Assembly: GCF_033473495.1 (NCBI RefSeq)
Contig: NC_088935.1
Span: 1 to 64,000 of the forward strand
Length of the DNA: 64,000 nucleotides
Direction: 5' to 3'
DNA from: Cercospora beticola
Taxonomy: Eukaryota; Ascomycota; Dothideomycetes; Mycosphaerellales; Mycosphaerellaceae
Positions within the stretch are counted from its first letter, which is position 1. Each line of letters begins with the position of its first letter. Position numbers and translations under genes: made by a program. Shown one piece after another: positions 22,076 through 32,303 of the stretch. The notes below the pieces were generated by a model, which did no database searches, was not told the origin of the DNA, and saw only the letters and a list, made by a program, of their open reading frames with translations.

Positions 22076-23200
22076 GGCTGGAAAGTGTGCTAGCTAGGTA
22101 CAACAGAGGCAAATTCCCTTCCAACGATTGCTACGTCTTTACGATAATCACTGTACTGTGATATAGCAGCACTGCCCGCCATTGCTCTAAGGCACATCTT
22201 GCTGCCATCGCAAATTTTCATGTGATACTTCTCTTCTCGTATCATGCCAGGCGTTGTCGTTGATGCAGGCCGAGCTCGTTCCCGTTCACGTGCGAAGGAG
22301 CTATGGCAACATCTTTGCAGCATGCATGTCATTTATGCAAACTCACAAGGGGCCGCAGCGGGCATCCGTCCCGTTCCCGTGAGGATCATCGTTGAAAGCG
22401 AAGGACGGCGAACACGTGGTCCAAGTGCAACCGAACCCCACTGAATGAGCGGGGAGCCATCGACGGCAACCAGCATTTAATATCAAAGGCTTGGCAAGGT
22501 CGCGCTCGCGCGGCTGGTGGCGGCTTAGTTGCATAAGTACGAGCTTGTGCATATGCTTCAGCATCTGCAAGTCGTCGTTGATCCTTGCATCGGGCCTCGT
22601 GTAATGAAAGCATGAGCAAGTGTGGCAAAAGTCGATGCCTCTTGAGATTCAGTGCTGCAACTGAAAATGATGCATTTGCTATACGATACGAGAATGTACG
22701 TTACGACAGTATTCGTACTGCGTGATTCATTGGGGCTGTCCGAGTAAGGCGTTGATGGACCATGATAGCTGAGAAGAGGGACACAGTCGTCCAGCTCTAG
22801 GCCCCTCGAGCTCCAAATATTCCCGAGACACTACTTTTGATCTTCTTGCTGGGCAGTGTCTTCGACTGTTTCAACGAAATCAGACGGGGACTGGCTGCCT
22901 TCTCTAGTACGTAGTCCCTCAATAAGACAGACGGTGCGGCGCAGTCAGATCTTCAATTGTCTCGATAGAACAGATACAACCATCCAAGATCTGCTCATTC
23001 AACCGTCTTCTTCCATCGGTCGGAGCATCCCGCGAGCATGGAACGCCAAGATTCGTGCCTGTAGGTTGTGTGGTACCATCCCACCTCTACCACCCATTGC
23101 TGATAAGGTGCACGTGAGCAAGATAGCAGATACCTCATAACTCACCGCCGCGCGGTCGATTCTGTCATTTCACTCAACACCGTCTCTGCTGTCGTTCTAT
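22076..23200. promoter_or_regulatory. Divergent intergenic region, transaldolase and permease
   Basis: About 1.1 kb between the divergent transaldolase (minus) and permease (plus) starts. Only short ORFs without domains are present. It must hold both promoters; no binding site could be named. Confidence 0.5.
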
Positions 23201-25000
23201 ATGGACCGCCCTCTGTTAGGTGATCTCGAAGCCAGATCTAGCGGCGGCAGCTTTTCCACGATGAGCGACTCCACCAAGGATGCCTGTCTGTCCGTTCAGC
23301 AGGAAATGGAGACAGAGGAGCATCCGATCCGAAATGCTGACGAAGAGGTATTGGCAAGCCTAGGGTATAAACAAGGTAGCGATGAAACTGGTCTTTATTG
23401 TGAAATGTGAACGCGTATCTGACGCAGTGGCAGAGCTGAAGCGTGGTCTCGGGCTATTCGAAAACTGGGCAGCGACATTCGCGGTATGAGCCTCACTACG
23501 ATGAAAAGCCACGTCCTGACATTGATTGGAGTGCATGAACTTCGTCTCCGGCCTTCCAATCCTTTTTGGCTGGGTTATGGTAACCAGTGGCCCTCAAGCA
23601 GCTTTCACATCTTGGACAGTCGTTAGCTGCATTTCCTGCATCTTGGCTGCGAACCTCGCAGAGATTGCCGCTTCTTTGCCAACATCGGGAGGAATTTACT
23701 TCTGGACGTACTGGATGGCGGGTCCGAAATGGGGTCCTTTTCTGAGTTGGAATACTGCCGTGAGTGTCCCCTAACGGCTTGTGGGAATTCTTGCTCTCGG
23801 CTTTGATTCTGATACTCGCAGTGGTGGAACTGGTCCGCTTGGGTCTTAGCTGTGCCTGGAACGCAGCAAGGTGCTACGAATTTCTTGCTGTCGGCATTGC
23901 AGATCAACTATCCGGATGCTACTGTCCTCCATGAACGCTGGCTATCCTTTGTGCTGGTTCTGGCAGGCCTCTGCTTTGCTGTTGTGCCGGTCACTGTCAG
24001 CCAGCGCTGGTTACAGATTTACTTCCGCATCACGATATTCATCTTCTTCGTGCTTTTGTTCCTCTTCTGGACCTGGTTTCCGATCGAAGCGCGCGGCAGA
24101 TTCCAATCTGCAGATTTTGTGTTTGGAAAGTTCCGGAACGGAGTTAATCAAGGCGACTCACATCAGGCTTCGGATGCGTACTGCTGGGTTATCAGTTTCC
24201 TCTTCGGCGCCTGGGAGTTTGGAGGCTATGATGCATCTGCACATCTGGCTGAAGAAACCAAAGATGCCAGTAAGACCGTTGCCAGGGGAATGGTTCTGTC
24301 CACCGTCAGCACCACGATTCTTTCGATACCTACGCTTGTCTTGATCCTGTTCTGCATTCAAGACTTCGACGCTCTGATCTCTTCTCCCTACGCAAACAAT
24401 TGGGCAGAGTTCTTGGTGCAGGTTATTGGCCGGCGAGGAGCTACCGCGATCCTCATCCTGAACTGGATAGATTGTACATGCGCAACGACAGCATCAATGT
24501 TATCCGCGCAACGCGTAACGTTTGCGCTATCAAGGGACGGTATTCTGCCAGGGTCCGCCATCTTCAGAAAGGTCAATCCTCGTACATTGATTCCCATAAA
24601 CGCCGCTCTGCTGGTTGTAACTATCGCCACAGTGGTCAGCTTTGCTATCTTGGGATCAACAGTCGCATTTAGCGCCATCACTGCAACAACGGTGATCTGC
24701 CAGAGCATGAGTTATCTTTTCGTGCTCGGAACGCGATACAGCCTCGGACGATCGACATTCGCCCCGGCATCGTGGAATCTTGGTCGCTTCTCGGTACCAA
24801 CAGGCTACTTGTCAATGCTCTGGCTTTTATTCTTGTGCTGCATCCTTCTTCTCCCGCAGGTGTACCCTGTGACCTTGCAGACATGGAACTATTCGCCCTT
24901 GTGCCTAGCAATCGTTACTGTAGCATCGCTTGTCGGGTGGATACTTCCTTGGGGTTGGGGAGGTAGACACTGGTTCAAAGGTCCTCGTAGATCGATATGA
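23201..25000 (+). CDS. Amino acid/choline-type permease (APC superfamily)
   Basis: Exons 23201-23375, 23428-23483, 23532-23759 and 23822-25000 give 545 residues; all introns are GT-AG, 48-62 nt. The protein has a polar N-terminal tail of about 75 residues and about 12 membrane spans. Landmarks are GLGLFENWAATFA before the first span, AASLPTSGGIYFWTYWMAG (a hallmark of fungal GABA/choline permeases), AWEFGGYDASAHLAEET, and LSAQRVTFALSRDG. Family members import amino acids, GABA or choline across the plasma membrane. As the last gene of the cluster it might supply an amino acid substrate to the NRPS-like enzyme; that is inference. An unrelated neighbouring permease outside the cluster is the alternative. 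Confidence 0.9.
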
Positions 25001-27758
25001 TGTCGATTGAAAGTCCGCGCGATCGGTTTGAACTCTCGTCAAGATAAATGACGAGCAGTATGAGCAGCTGTTTCTCGTTGGAAGTACCTGTGGTATTGTG
25101 ATATTGTGGTGTCTCCCCAGGCCGCCCAGTCGCCTCCTTGTAACAGATACACTCCTATGCCTCTACTGGATTTCACCAGCTCTGCTCAGCTATCCCGAGT
25201 ATATGCCACTAATATCAGGCAGAGCGGGGCACCTTGATTGTGGCAAGGCCCAGCAGGAAATCACGAGACTTCGTCATAAACACAGGAGGGCCTTGTCGCA
25301 GAATGTCCTGCCATTCTCCCAAATGTAGCATGGTGACCATGACCCTTGCAAAGGCAAAGACCTGGTACCGAGATATTGTGCAGGCATCAGGGTAGACCAT
25401 AGGGAGAATCCTGTCTCCCACCAACCAAGTTTGCACTTCATCATTTTCCACGTTAGTCGAGGGAGGGAGCGCGTACCTTGATTCATTTCTCGGAGATTTT
25501 CTTGCAAAATATACGAGCAAAGAGAGGCCATTGGAAGCTGCCAGGACATCGAGAGAGGGATGATGGGGGCGGAGGAAGGACTTACTTGTTAATGAAGGCA
25601 TCGTGAAGCGTGCAAGCTCGAACTGTGGTGCCAGGTCCGAGAAGTGCACCACGACGGTTAACTATTGGCTTGGTTGTTGGGAAGTTGTGATGCGAGATCA
25701 GATGTGGTGTGTATGCACGACTCCATGGGACGGCTGGATAGCTTGGTGTTGCCGAAGCTGCTTGTACCCATTGCAATGGACAAGGCGCAGCTAGAGCGGT
25801 GAGCTGTTGGAAAGACAGCAGTTGTCGTGGTCCGGCTCGAGGCTTTCGTAGTGGGACGACGAGATGCCAATTTGATGGAAGCTTTGCCGTCTTAGAAGCT
25901 TGCAAGGAGCAGGCGGATTGTACTCGAGTGACCATAGTTGTGATTATGGCGAAGGCTATACGGCCTTGTCGGACAGAATGCGGGATGGCATGCTCCTGCG
26001 GTTGGATTGACCTTTTCGAACTGGCCTGTGGAGACATACGATGCCTCTAGTGAGGCTCGCAGTCGCGTCCGAAGAGACTACTGGTTTTAGAAGTATTGAC
26101 ATGAACCGCATTGGGATGTTGATGATGCGAGAAAACGTGGTGTGATGCACCAGATGATGTGAGTCAAAGCCGACGTGGTGAGACGGCAATGCACTGACGA
26201 GGGACGTCTCTTCCAGTGCATGTAAGTAGTGGTAAGAGAATAGCTAGGCTAGCAGGGCTGCCATAGCACAAAGAATTGGCGGACTTTCGATGCACAAACG
26301 AAAGTCCTACGCCTGGACTTGTCTCTTGTGGTGTGAATTGTGGCCAGGAACATTGCGTTTGCATGGTCTGCGGCAGCTGTATACCTTTACTGGTGTCGAG
26401 TGGCATGCTGTCGAGATTCAGCTGGTCTGGCTGACAAGAGCTCAATGCGCAAACGAGGTGCGTCATGGTCTTTGCGGAGCGACCAGTTGCAGTGCTGCAC
26501 TTCATATGCCGCTGACGTTGAAGTTCGTGGGATCGCAGAGCGGGCGATGGTAGTTGTTGTGAATGGACCGCGCACTGTTTGGTCGCAAGGGTCGGTATGA
26601 GTGATTTTGTCTGACCAGATGCCAGCAAGACCGCCGCACGTGTTGCTACGCTCGTAGGACGGTCGGCTCTTCGGCATGGCACAGGGTTTGCAGTATGTAT
26701 GGGGTTGTAAGAGGGTTGCTGGTTTGATCACCGCAGACCCAGGTGGTTGGAAAGGGTGCCGATCTGGTGAAGTCGTCTTGAAAAAAACTCGACACGGGTG
26801 CTTGATGGGGCTTGCCAGTTGGCGATCGGACTGTTGTCTTTTTGTTGGACGTCATGTGTACTGCAAAAGCAGATGAGGTACATTTGCGGAACGAGGTATG
26901 GCAGTCGTTGAAGAACTGAGGACAGGTCAGTCATGATTCGCAATGGGTCTAGGGGCTTGACGTACAAAAAGAGCGCCCGTAGGACTCTTGTCAGTCGATC
27001 AGTCGCGGCAAAGGATATGCGGCGGTTGGTGACTCGGCCATGTGCTGGGCCAGGCAAGCTCTTAAAGAACTGAGTTGCAAGTTGCACGTTATCGAGGAAC
27101 ATCTCGAGGTTCCAGTGAGTTTGGTGGAAGAAGCGGCAGTTGGCCGCTGCGCAAAAGGTCTGTTCACAGAGGTCAGTAAAGGCGCACGGGAATCCCGAAC
27201 CTCCTGGTAGCTTTCTGTCGGATGTTGATCTTGAAGAGAGTGAAGAGAAGGATGAATGAGAAGAAAAGAGTTTGGATTTGTGCGGTGGCAGGGGCCAGCT
27301 GCAAGGAAGTCTTGGCGGCCCGCGTGAAAAGTGAAGTGAAGTTCAACGCTTGCGCAACTCAACAACGCTTGCTGCAACATTCTGGAAAAAGACACTACTT
27401 CTACCAAGCCCAGTTCATGCTTGACTGAAGATCGTTGACCAGGTCACAAGAAGGGATCGCAATGCAGCATCGTTACACATCAAATTGCAGGAGCTGTAAC
27501 ATTCGCAAGAGCGCGATCTTCCATTGACAACAACGAACAAGCGAATGGCAACCTTTAGCTGCGGAGGCCCTTGTTTACATCATTGATACCAAATCAGTCG
27601 TTGACACGGTGCCCATCGCGACGATGAAGACGTGCTCAAATGGCGTTTCAGATGGTGGAATAATCGAAGATTGTCGAATTGATCGCCAGTAGGACATATT
27701 ATTGTCGCGATAAAGATGTTGCGAAGATTCGATACAGTTTACTCCAGGATGCTAAGCA
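25001..27758. other. Gene-poor stretch with unresolved minus-strand frames
   Basis: A 2.7-kb span without a gene I can support. Several overlapping minus-strand frames of 100-170 codons occur (25215-25652, 25582-26037, 26164-26682, 26728-27102, 26991-27407), rich in Ser/Thr/Pro, with no domain. On the minus strand a CT-rich leader around 27,200-27,270 followed by CAAC-rich sequence looks like a fungal 5' untranslated region, so a transcript starting near 27.2 kb and reading leftward is possible. I cannot assign exons. It could be a decayed gene, a non-coding RNA or a rapidly evolving protein. Confidence 0.4.
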
Positions 27759-29162
27759 CTAAAACACACTATACCATACTATTTCACTTCCACAGGTTAC
27801 TGACAGAGCTCTGCCGTCTGGCGACAGATCTAGCAATCTGCGACGGCGCCCTGATCTATGAGCGTAGGGTGACGTAGTATCCAGCTTCAAGGCTCCTGTA
27901 GAAACTTCTGCGCCAAGCTCCACGCTGAAGCATCCAAGTGAGCAATCGGCACCACCATAAAGTACCCACAAAAGTTGCGCGTCGTTTGGTGCGAACGCCA
28001 GATCCTGGATTTTTGCATTCACTGAGACTCGCCAAACATCCGTGCCCTTCACTGCGTCCACAATTCTTAGAAAATGATCGTGTGATTCATTGCAGAATCC
28101 ACCAATCATTCTGTTGTCCGGAGAAAAGGCAAGGGGCGTCAAACCATCAATACGACAGGCGATTTTCGATGTTGTCATGTCCCAGATGTCGACAGACTTG
28201 AGGAGGGGGTCCTGATTTTTCAGGATAGCAGCAAGCAGTGCGCCGTGTGGATAAGAAAACAAAAAATCAGGATATGAGCCCAGTAAGCGAATCTTTCTTG
28301 TTGTCGTCCCCCTCCCTGGATCCAAGATAATTGCTTCAAATTTTGATGTGAGTGGTCCGGTTGCACGGTGCGCTTCACAGATACAGACCACCTGACCATT
28401 GGATATGAATGCTACTTCACGGAGCGAGCCTGACGTGAAGGGTACGAGATCTATCGTGCGTAACACCTTCCCAGTAATCCCGTCGCAAATCACGACTGCC
28501 GACCGCGGAAATGCCTCGTCATTTCCATCGAATGCTAGCAGCGTGCCGTCAGGAGAAAACGAAAACGGGCGTGCAGGACTCTTGCTCAATGCACGTATGC
28601 TCTTCCTAGTAGCCGGATCGCAGAGGTTAAGACCGTGAGCGCTCGAGATGATGAGACGCTCGCCTGATGGAGAGGACGACACTTGGTCGAACCATAATCT
28701 TGTCTTCGTTGTCGATCGGTGTTCTAGACGAATATGCCGGGGGTCTAGAGAGAGAGGCGCTCGCGGATCATCCATCACGCGGCGAAACGAGTTCGCATCG
28801 ACTCTTTGACTGACTTTAATAGGCGCACCTGCTACTAACATCGATGCTGCAGGGATTTGCTGATCCCTAGTCCGCAAGAATGGGGTATTGGATTGTCCCA
28901 ACGCCTTCACATTATCTTCACCCGACAAACACTGCATGGGCTGTTTCACAGCTATCATGGTGCGATCCGTGTCTTCAGTGCCATTCCAGCTTGCAGAGGC
29001 ACGCGTGCTAAAGGGCCTAGTCTGCGGGCTGATTTCCCGATTTACGGAGCTGTCCGAGGCAGAATCATGGCTAGACGGACACATCGGCAGTCTCTCTTGG
29101 AAATTGAACCAGGTATGATCAAGGCATGAATCAGCACTCGGCCGACCATCCGGATGTGGTCT
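27759..29162 (-). CDS. WD40-like propeller portion of a kinase-propeller fusion (downstream of in-frame TGA)
   Basis: The frame is open from 29162 to the stop at 27759 (467 codons) and is continuous, in the same frame, with the kinase gene upstream; only a TGA at 29163-29165 separates them. The first residues after that stop (RPHPDGRPSADSCLDHTWF) are the end of a protein kinase domain, so this is not an independent gene unless translation restarts at the ATG at 29084. The rest holds WD40/YVTN-like beta-propeller blades: repeated FSPDG, FSPDN, APNDAQ and LSPDG turns at roughly 40-residue spacing (SFSPDGTLLAFDGND, PLAFSPDNRMIGGF). An S/T-rich linker joins kinase and propeller. Such fusions are typical of fungal signalling or NLR-like proteins, but no NACHT or HET domain is seen. 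Confidence 0.7.
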   Translation of the reverse strand, partial: RPHPDGRPSADSCLDHTWFNFQERLPMCPSSHDSASDSSVNREISPQTRPFSTRASASWNGTEDTDRTMIAVKQPMQCLSGEDNVKALGQSNTPFLRTRDQQIPAASMLVAGAPIKVSQRVDANSFRRVMDDPRAPLSLDPRHIRLEHRSTTKTRLWFDQVSSSPSGERLIISSAHGLNLCDPATRKSIRALSKSPARPFSFSPDGTLLAFDGNDEAFPRSAVVICDGITGKVLRTIDLVPFTSGSLREVAFISNGQVVCICEAHRATGPLTSKFEAIILDPGRGTTTRKIRLLGSYPDFLFSYPHGALLAAILKNQDPLLKSVDIWDMTTSKIACRIDGLTPLAFSPDNRMIGGFCNESHDHFLRIVDAVKGTDVWRVSVNAKIQDLAFAPNDAQLLWVLYGGADCSLGCFSVELGAEVSTGALKLDTTSPYAHRSGRRRRLLDLSPDGRALSVTCGSEIVWYSVF

Positions 29163-30126
29163 TCAAAGAGTTTCCACGAGATCACGAGCAGGGAGGCTTA
29201 CAAGTTGCATCCGCTCCACGGGAAAATGAGCTCGTCCCTGGACATATTTGGAAAGCAGGTGAAAATCCTGGGCAGGGAAAGGGAAGCCGCCTGTCAGTAG
29301 CAAGAAGTAGATGATCCCTATTGCCCAGATTTCCACAGCACTAGTATACGAGGATCCACTGCTATCGTGAGAGCTGTCGCCTCCTTGTGCGCGAATGCCT
29401 AGTATTTCGGGTGCCATATATCCGGCAGTGCCAGCGACAGTGCGTAATGACGACAAATCCTCCACAAGGCGTTTGCTCAGACCGAAATCAGCAATTTTAA
29501 CATGCCAAGCTGGGCCTCCCTGGACGACAAGAAGGTTCTGTGTTGGAGATAAGTCTGGACTCGTGATACGTCATCACACGATCACGTACCTGAGGCTTCA
29601 GATCTCGATGTGTGTAGCCTGCACGGTGCATATGCGCAATGCCTCGCAGGGTCTGGCTCACTATCAACCTCGCTTCGGGCTCGGGCAGACCTTGACTCTG
29701 ACGCACGTAGTCCTGGAGACTTCCATGCTGAACCAGTTCCATCACGATGCAGATATTGGCTCCGCCGTCGTACCATCCTTCCGAACGGACAAAGAAAGGC
29801 TCGTACTCGGGCTTCGAGAATCGGGCGATGGCTTCCAACTCCCTGCTAAAATCAACCCTTGTAGCTCGTTGGGATGCGGTCGGCTTCTCGATATGCTTGA
29901 CGGCTCTCACGGCGGCCTTGTTGCGCCCTTCAATGCATACTTCGCGAAAAACAGCACCGAATGCGCCGGCGCCGATGGGCTTGTATTCCCGCCGCCAGAC
30001 GTGCTCTTCGATCGGTTCGCTACGCCAGCCGTAGTATGTGTGCTTCGTGTAAGCGTACCTGGAGTCTTTCCACAAGGTTGCATCGATGCGGGTGAGGTGT
30101 AGCAAGTCAGTGCTAGTAGTTGACAT
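29163..30126 (-). CDS. Serine/threonine protein kinase, interrupted by premature TGA
   Basis: Exons 30126-29590 and 29537-29163 encode 303 residues before a TGA. Kinase landmarks: glycine loop IGAGAFGAVF, the VAIK-type lysine in VRAVKHIEK, catalytic loop HRDLKPQN (split by the 52-nt intron), DFGLSK, GTAGYMAPE, and EIWAIGIIYFLLLTGGFPF. The stop falls after ARDLVETL, just before the subdomain XI arginine (DGRPSA), which continues in the same frame downstream. The truncated product lacks the C-terminal helix of the lobe and would probably be unstable. A single C-to-T change (CGA to TGA) would explain the stop. The start at 30126 is preferred; in-frame ATGs at 30258 and 30315 are possible. All catalytic residues are intact, which argues for a recent lesion, a sequence error or readthrough. 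Confidence 0.8.
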
Positions 30127-30628
30127 TACGGCTGTCGCACTCTGCTCAGCGTGCGAGGAGCTCTCTCTTTGTGAGTCCAGGCGATAACGGAGCGACCCCT
30201 CACAACGCCTGAGAGCCAGCCGAGCCCAGTCAATGTTATGCAAGCCTGGTGGGATCATGTGGCGCGATCGATTGGTTGTGAAGCACATTCGCAGCGGCTT
30301 TCCCGTGCCTTGCATTCATTCATCTGTGTTCTCTCGCTTTATCATTACCTTACTCTTGCCAAAGTGTCCACGCATTGCTACAGACGAGATGAACATGGAT
30401 CGAAGCTTCCCATTGCATTACTGTCAAATCAAGCAACCATAATCTCCGATGTTGACATGAAATGTGCTCGAGGTCTTGGCACGGCAATCCTGTAAGGCTG
30501 TACCCAAGCCACAGCCGCGGCGCTTGTCGCCTCAAGATCGAACTCTGGTCATCATCAGTCTTGAGTCCCCATGCCGAAACGACAGTTCATTGACCTACCC
30601 CAGCGCGATTTCGGAAAGACGAGTCCGA
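30127..30628. other. Intergenic: kinase promoter
   Basis: About 500 bp upstream of the minus-strand kinase gene. Alternative in-frame kinase starts (30258, 30315) lie here. Nothing else is recognisable. Confidence 0.4.
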
Positions 30629-30903
30629 ATGGAACGAAAGCCGCTCACTGAGCTCCCCAAATGTAGGCTGCCCGGAAAGATGAGAGAGTCGTACCGAGAT
30701 GTCGTAATTGATTGCTTGACATGTCTTGATGAAGACAACATGGACTTGGGAGAAGAAGGCGAATTGGATGATGATGCTGATGGCGTAGCTGTTGGAATGC
30801 GGTATATAGAGAAGGTATGTCCGAATTCCTGCCCGGTATAACATCCGTGAGTAGGCTAATGCACATCCAGGTCCTTTCGAAGCTTGATAGCATTACCATG
30901 TAA
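30629..30903 (+). pseudogene. Orphan C-terminal fragment of a fungal multidomain protein
   Basis: Two exons (30629-30814 and 30871-30903; 56-nt intron with GTATGT donor, CTAAT branch and CCAG acceptor) encode 72 residues. The text around RESYRDVVIDCLTCLDEDN, an acidic stretch and VGMRYIEKV resembles the conserved extreme C terminus that I recall from large fungal proteins of the HeLo/NACHT-ankyrin type; that match is from memory and uncertain. Such a tail normally follows hundreds of residues, but upstream lies only the divergently oriented kinase gene. It is therefore best read as a gene relic whose body was lost by rearrangement. The functional splice site shows that decay is not old. Confidence 0.45.
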
Positions 30904-30993
30904 ATGCTCTCAGGGAGCGGATGATACATCATCAGCATTCCTGGTTCTCCGGCATAGTGGTTCCGTAGACCAGATAGCGACCGAATTTCCCAA

Positions 30994-32303
30994 TCATCGT
31001 TCTGTCTTCGCACCAGCCTGCTCCACATGTGCAACAAAAGTCGTCCACTTGCCCCTCCAAACTCCACTGCCTTCTGCATAACTCTCAGTCAAATTCAATG
31101 GCGACCCATCTGCTACAAACTCCGCATTTCGCGTCCATTGTTGAATTTCAAGACTCGAGTTAATCGCCGGCAAATCCAACACGAACGAATTCCAATATTG
31201 CCTCCCACTCGCACTCGTCGAAACATCGGAAGCGGAAGTCTTTCCTCCGACAGGAAGATACTCAACTAATCCATTGGGATGCCAGATCGATGCCCAAGCT
31301 GATGAGTGGTGACCGTTGCTGTCTGGGAAAATGTTCCAAGACATGAGCATTTCTCCGGTGGGAAACCGGAGCCAAACGGCCCAGTAGACGCTGGGTAAGG
31401 CGAAGTAGCCGTACTGACGTCCGTAGTGGGCGAATGACTGCGTGCTGTCGATTGGGGAGGTGACACCGTTGACTGTGAAGGTGCCGTTGATGCGAAGGTT
31501 CGGGTTTGTCTAGTTGAAAGAAGAGTGTTAGATCCGCAGTGTGGATGAGTATTGCAAAAGTCGAAATTTGCTCACCCAATACCATGAGAAGCCTGGAAAT
31601 CCTGCGAACGGGTCTACCTGAGTAGGAGACGGGGGCAGTTGAACACCTCCGCTGCCCGCAAGATAGAAGTTTGAACCTGCAGGCATGAGTTGCGCGTCTA
31701 CTCGTACTGCATCGTACTCAGTGACCCAATTCATGAAGGTGTGTTGCTCTGCAGCTGTCTCAACAGATATATTCTGCGTATGACTAGTAATTGAAAGTCG
31801 GTCCTCGCGAGCAGTGACTGGTTCCGCGCGAACGGTGGCTTGAAACGGGACAGAAGTATTGGACAAATCAGAATACACGCTGTAGACACGCAACAGATCT
31901 CTGCCCTCGAGGCAGATGATGTTGGAGAGATGGTGTTTCTTGTTGTCCATGGTCGTGATGAAGAACCAGGTGGAATGACTGCGTGAGTTTGTCAGACCTC
32001 CAGCAATTGGAATGGGACTACGATGATCATTATAGTCGATGGTGCATACCAATTCACCGCTGTCACATCATCTGACTGGTACGCGAGAGTCGACGTAGCG
32101 TTATAATGATTCAGTGCAGGCTGCGACAGATGTTAGAAGACGTTCCTCTTCGTCAAGAATCTCCCTTTCCCAGATGACCGTACCGCATTGGTCTTTTGGC
32201 CCGTAATTGGGAAATCTTTCGGAGCCCATGACAGAGGGACTGAGGCTTGAGCGATGACAGAGCGTGACCACAAGGCAGAAATCAACCAAGAGAATAGAGT
32301 CAT
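30994..32303 (-). CDS. Secreted AttH/kievitone-hydratase-like protein
   Basis: Exons 32303-32184, 32120-32050, 31978-31576 and 31509-30994 give 369 residues; the introns are 63-71 nt. A signal peptide is clear (MTLFSWLISALWSRSVIAQA). Residues after it contain STWFFITTMDNKKHH, FPGFSWYW, SFAHYGRQYGYFALPSVYW, GEMLMSWNIFPDSNG and HPNGLVEYLPVG. These blocks match the AttH-like double-lipocalin family, which includes kievitone hydratase (an enzyme fungi secrete to detoxify a legume phytoalexin) and hydroxyneurosporene-synthase-like or Diels-Alderase-type proteins. The secretion signal favours the hydratase-type, host-facing role over an intracellular biosynthetic one; the substrate is unknown. Several N-glycosylation sequons (NAT, NLT) are consistent with secretion. 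Confidence 0.82.

Larger units (their letters stand above)
942..25000. other. Subtelomeric biosynthetic gene cluster (NRPS-like reductase type)
   Basis: Thirteen adjacent genes in this span encode tailoring, transport or core biosynthetic enzymes: MFS, three SDRs, an NRPS-like A-T-R enzyme, a P450, two Sur2-like hydroxylases, a DFR-like reductase, a SnoaL-like protein, an NmrA-like protein, a transaldolase and an APC permease. Fungal biosynthetic genes are commonly clustered and subtelomeric. The borders are inferred from gene content: the telomere on the left and the 2.7-kb gene-poor stretch after 25,000 on the right. No cluster-specific transcription factor was found inside. The product is unknown. 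Confidence 0.75.

Noticed and set aside
28000..28600. NLR-type (NACHT/WD40) immune receptor
   Set aside because: The propeller is fused to a protein kinase, not to a NACHT or NB-ARC domain; no P-loop motif was found in the fusion.
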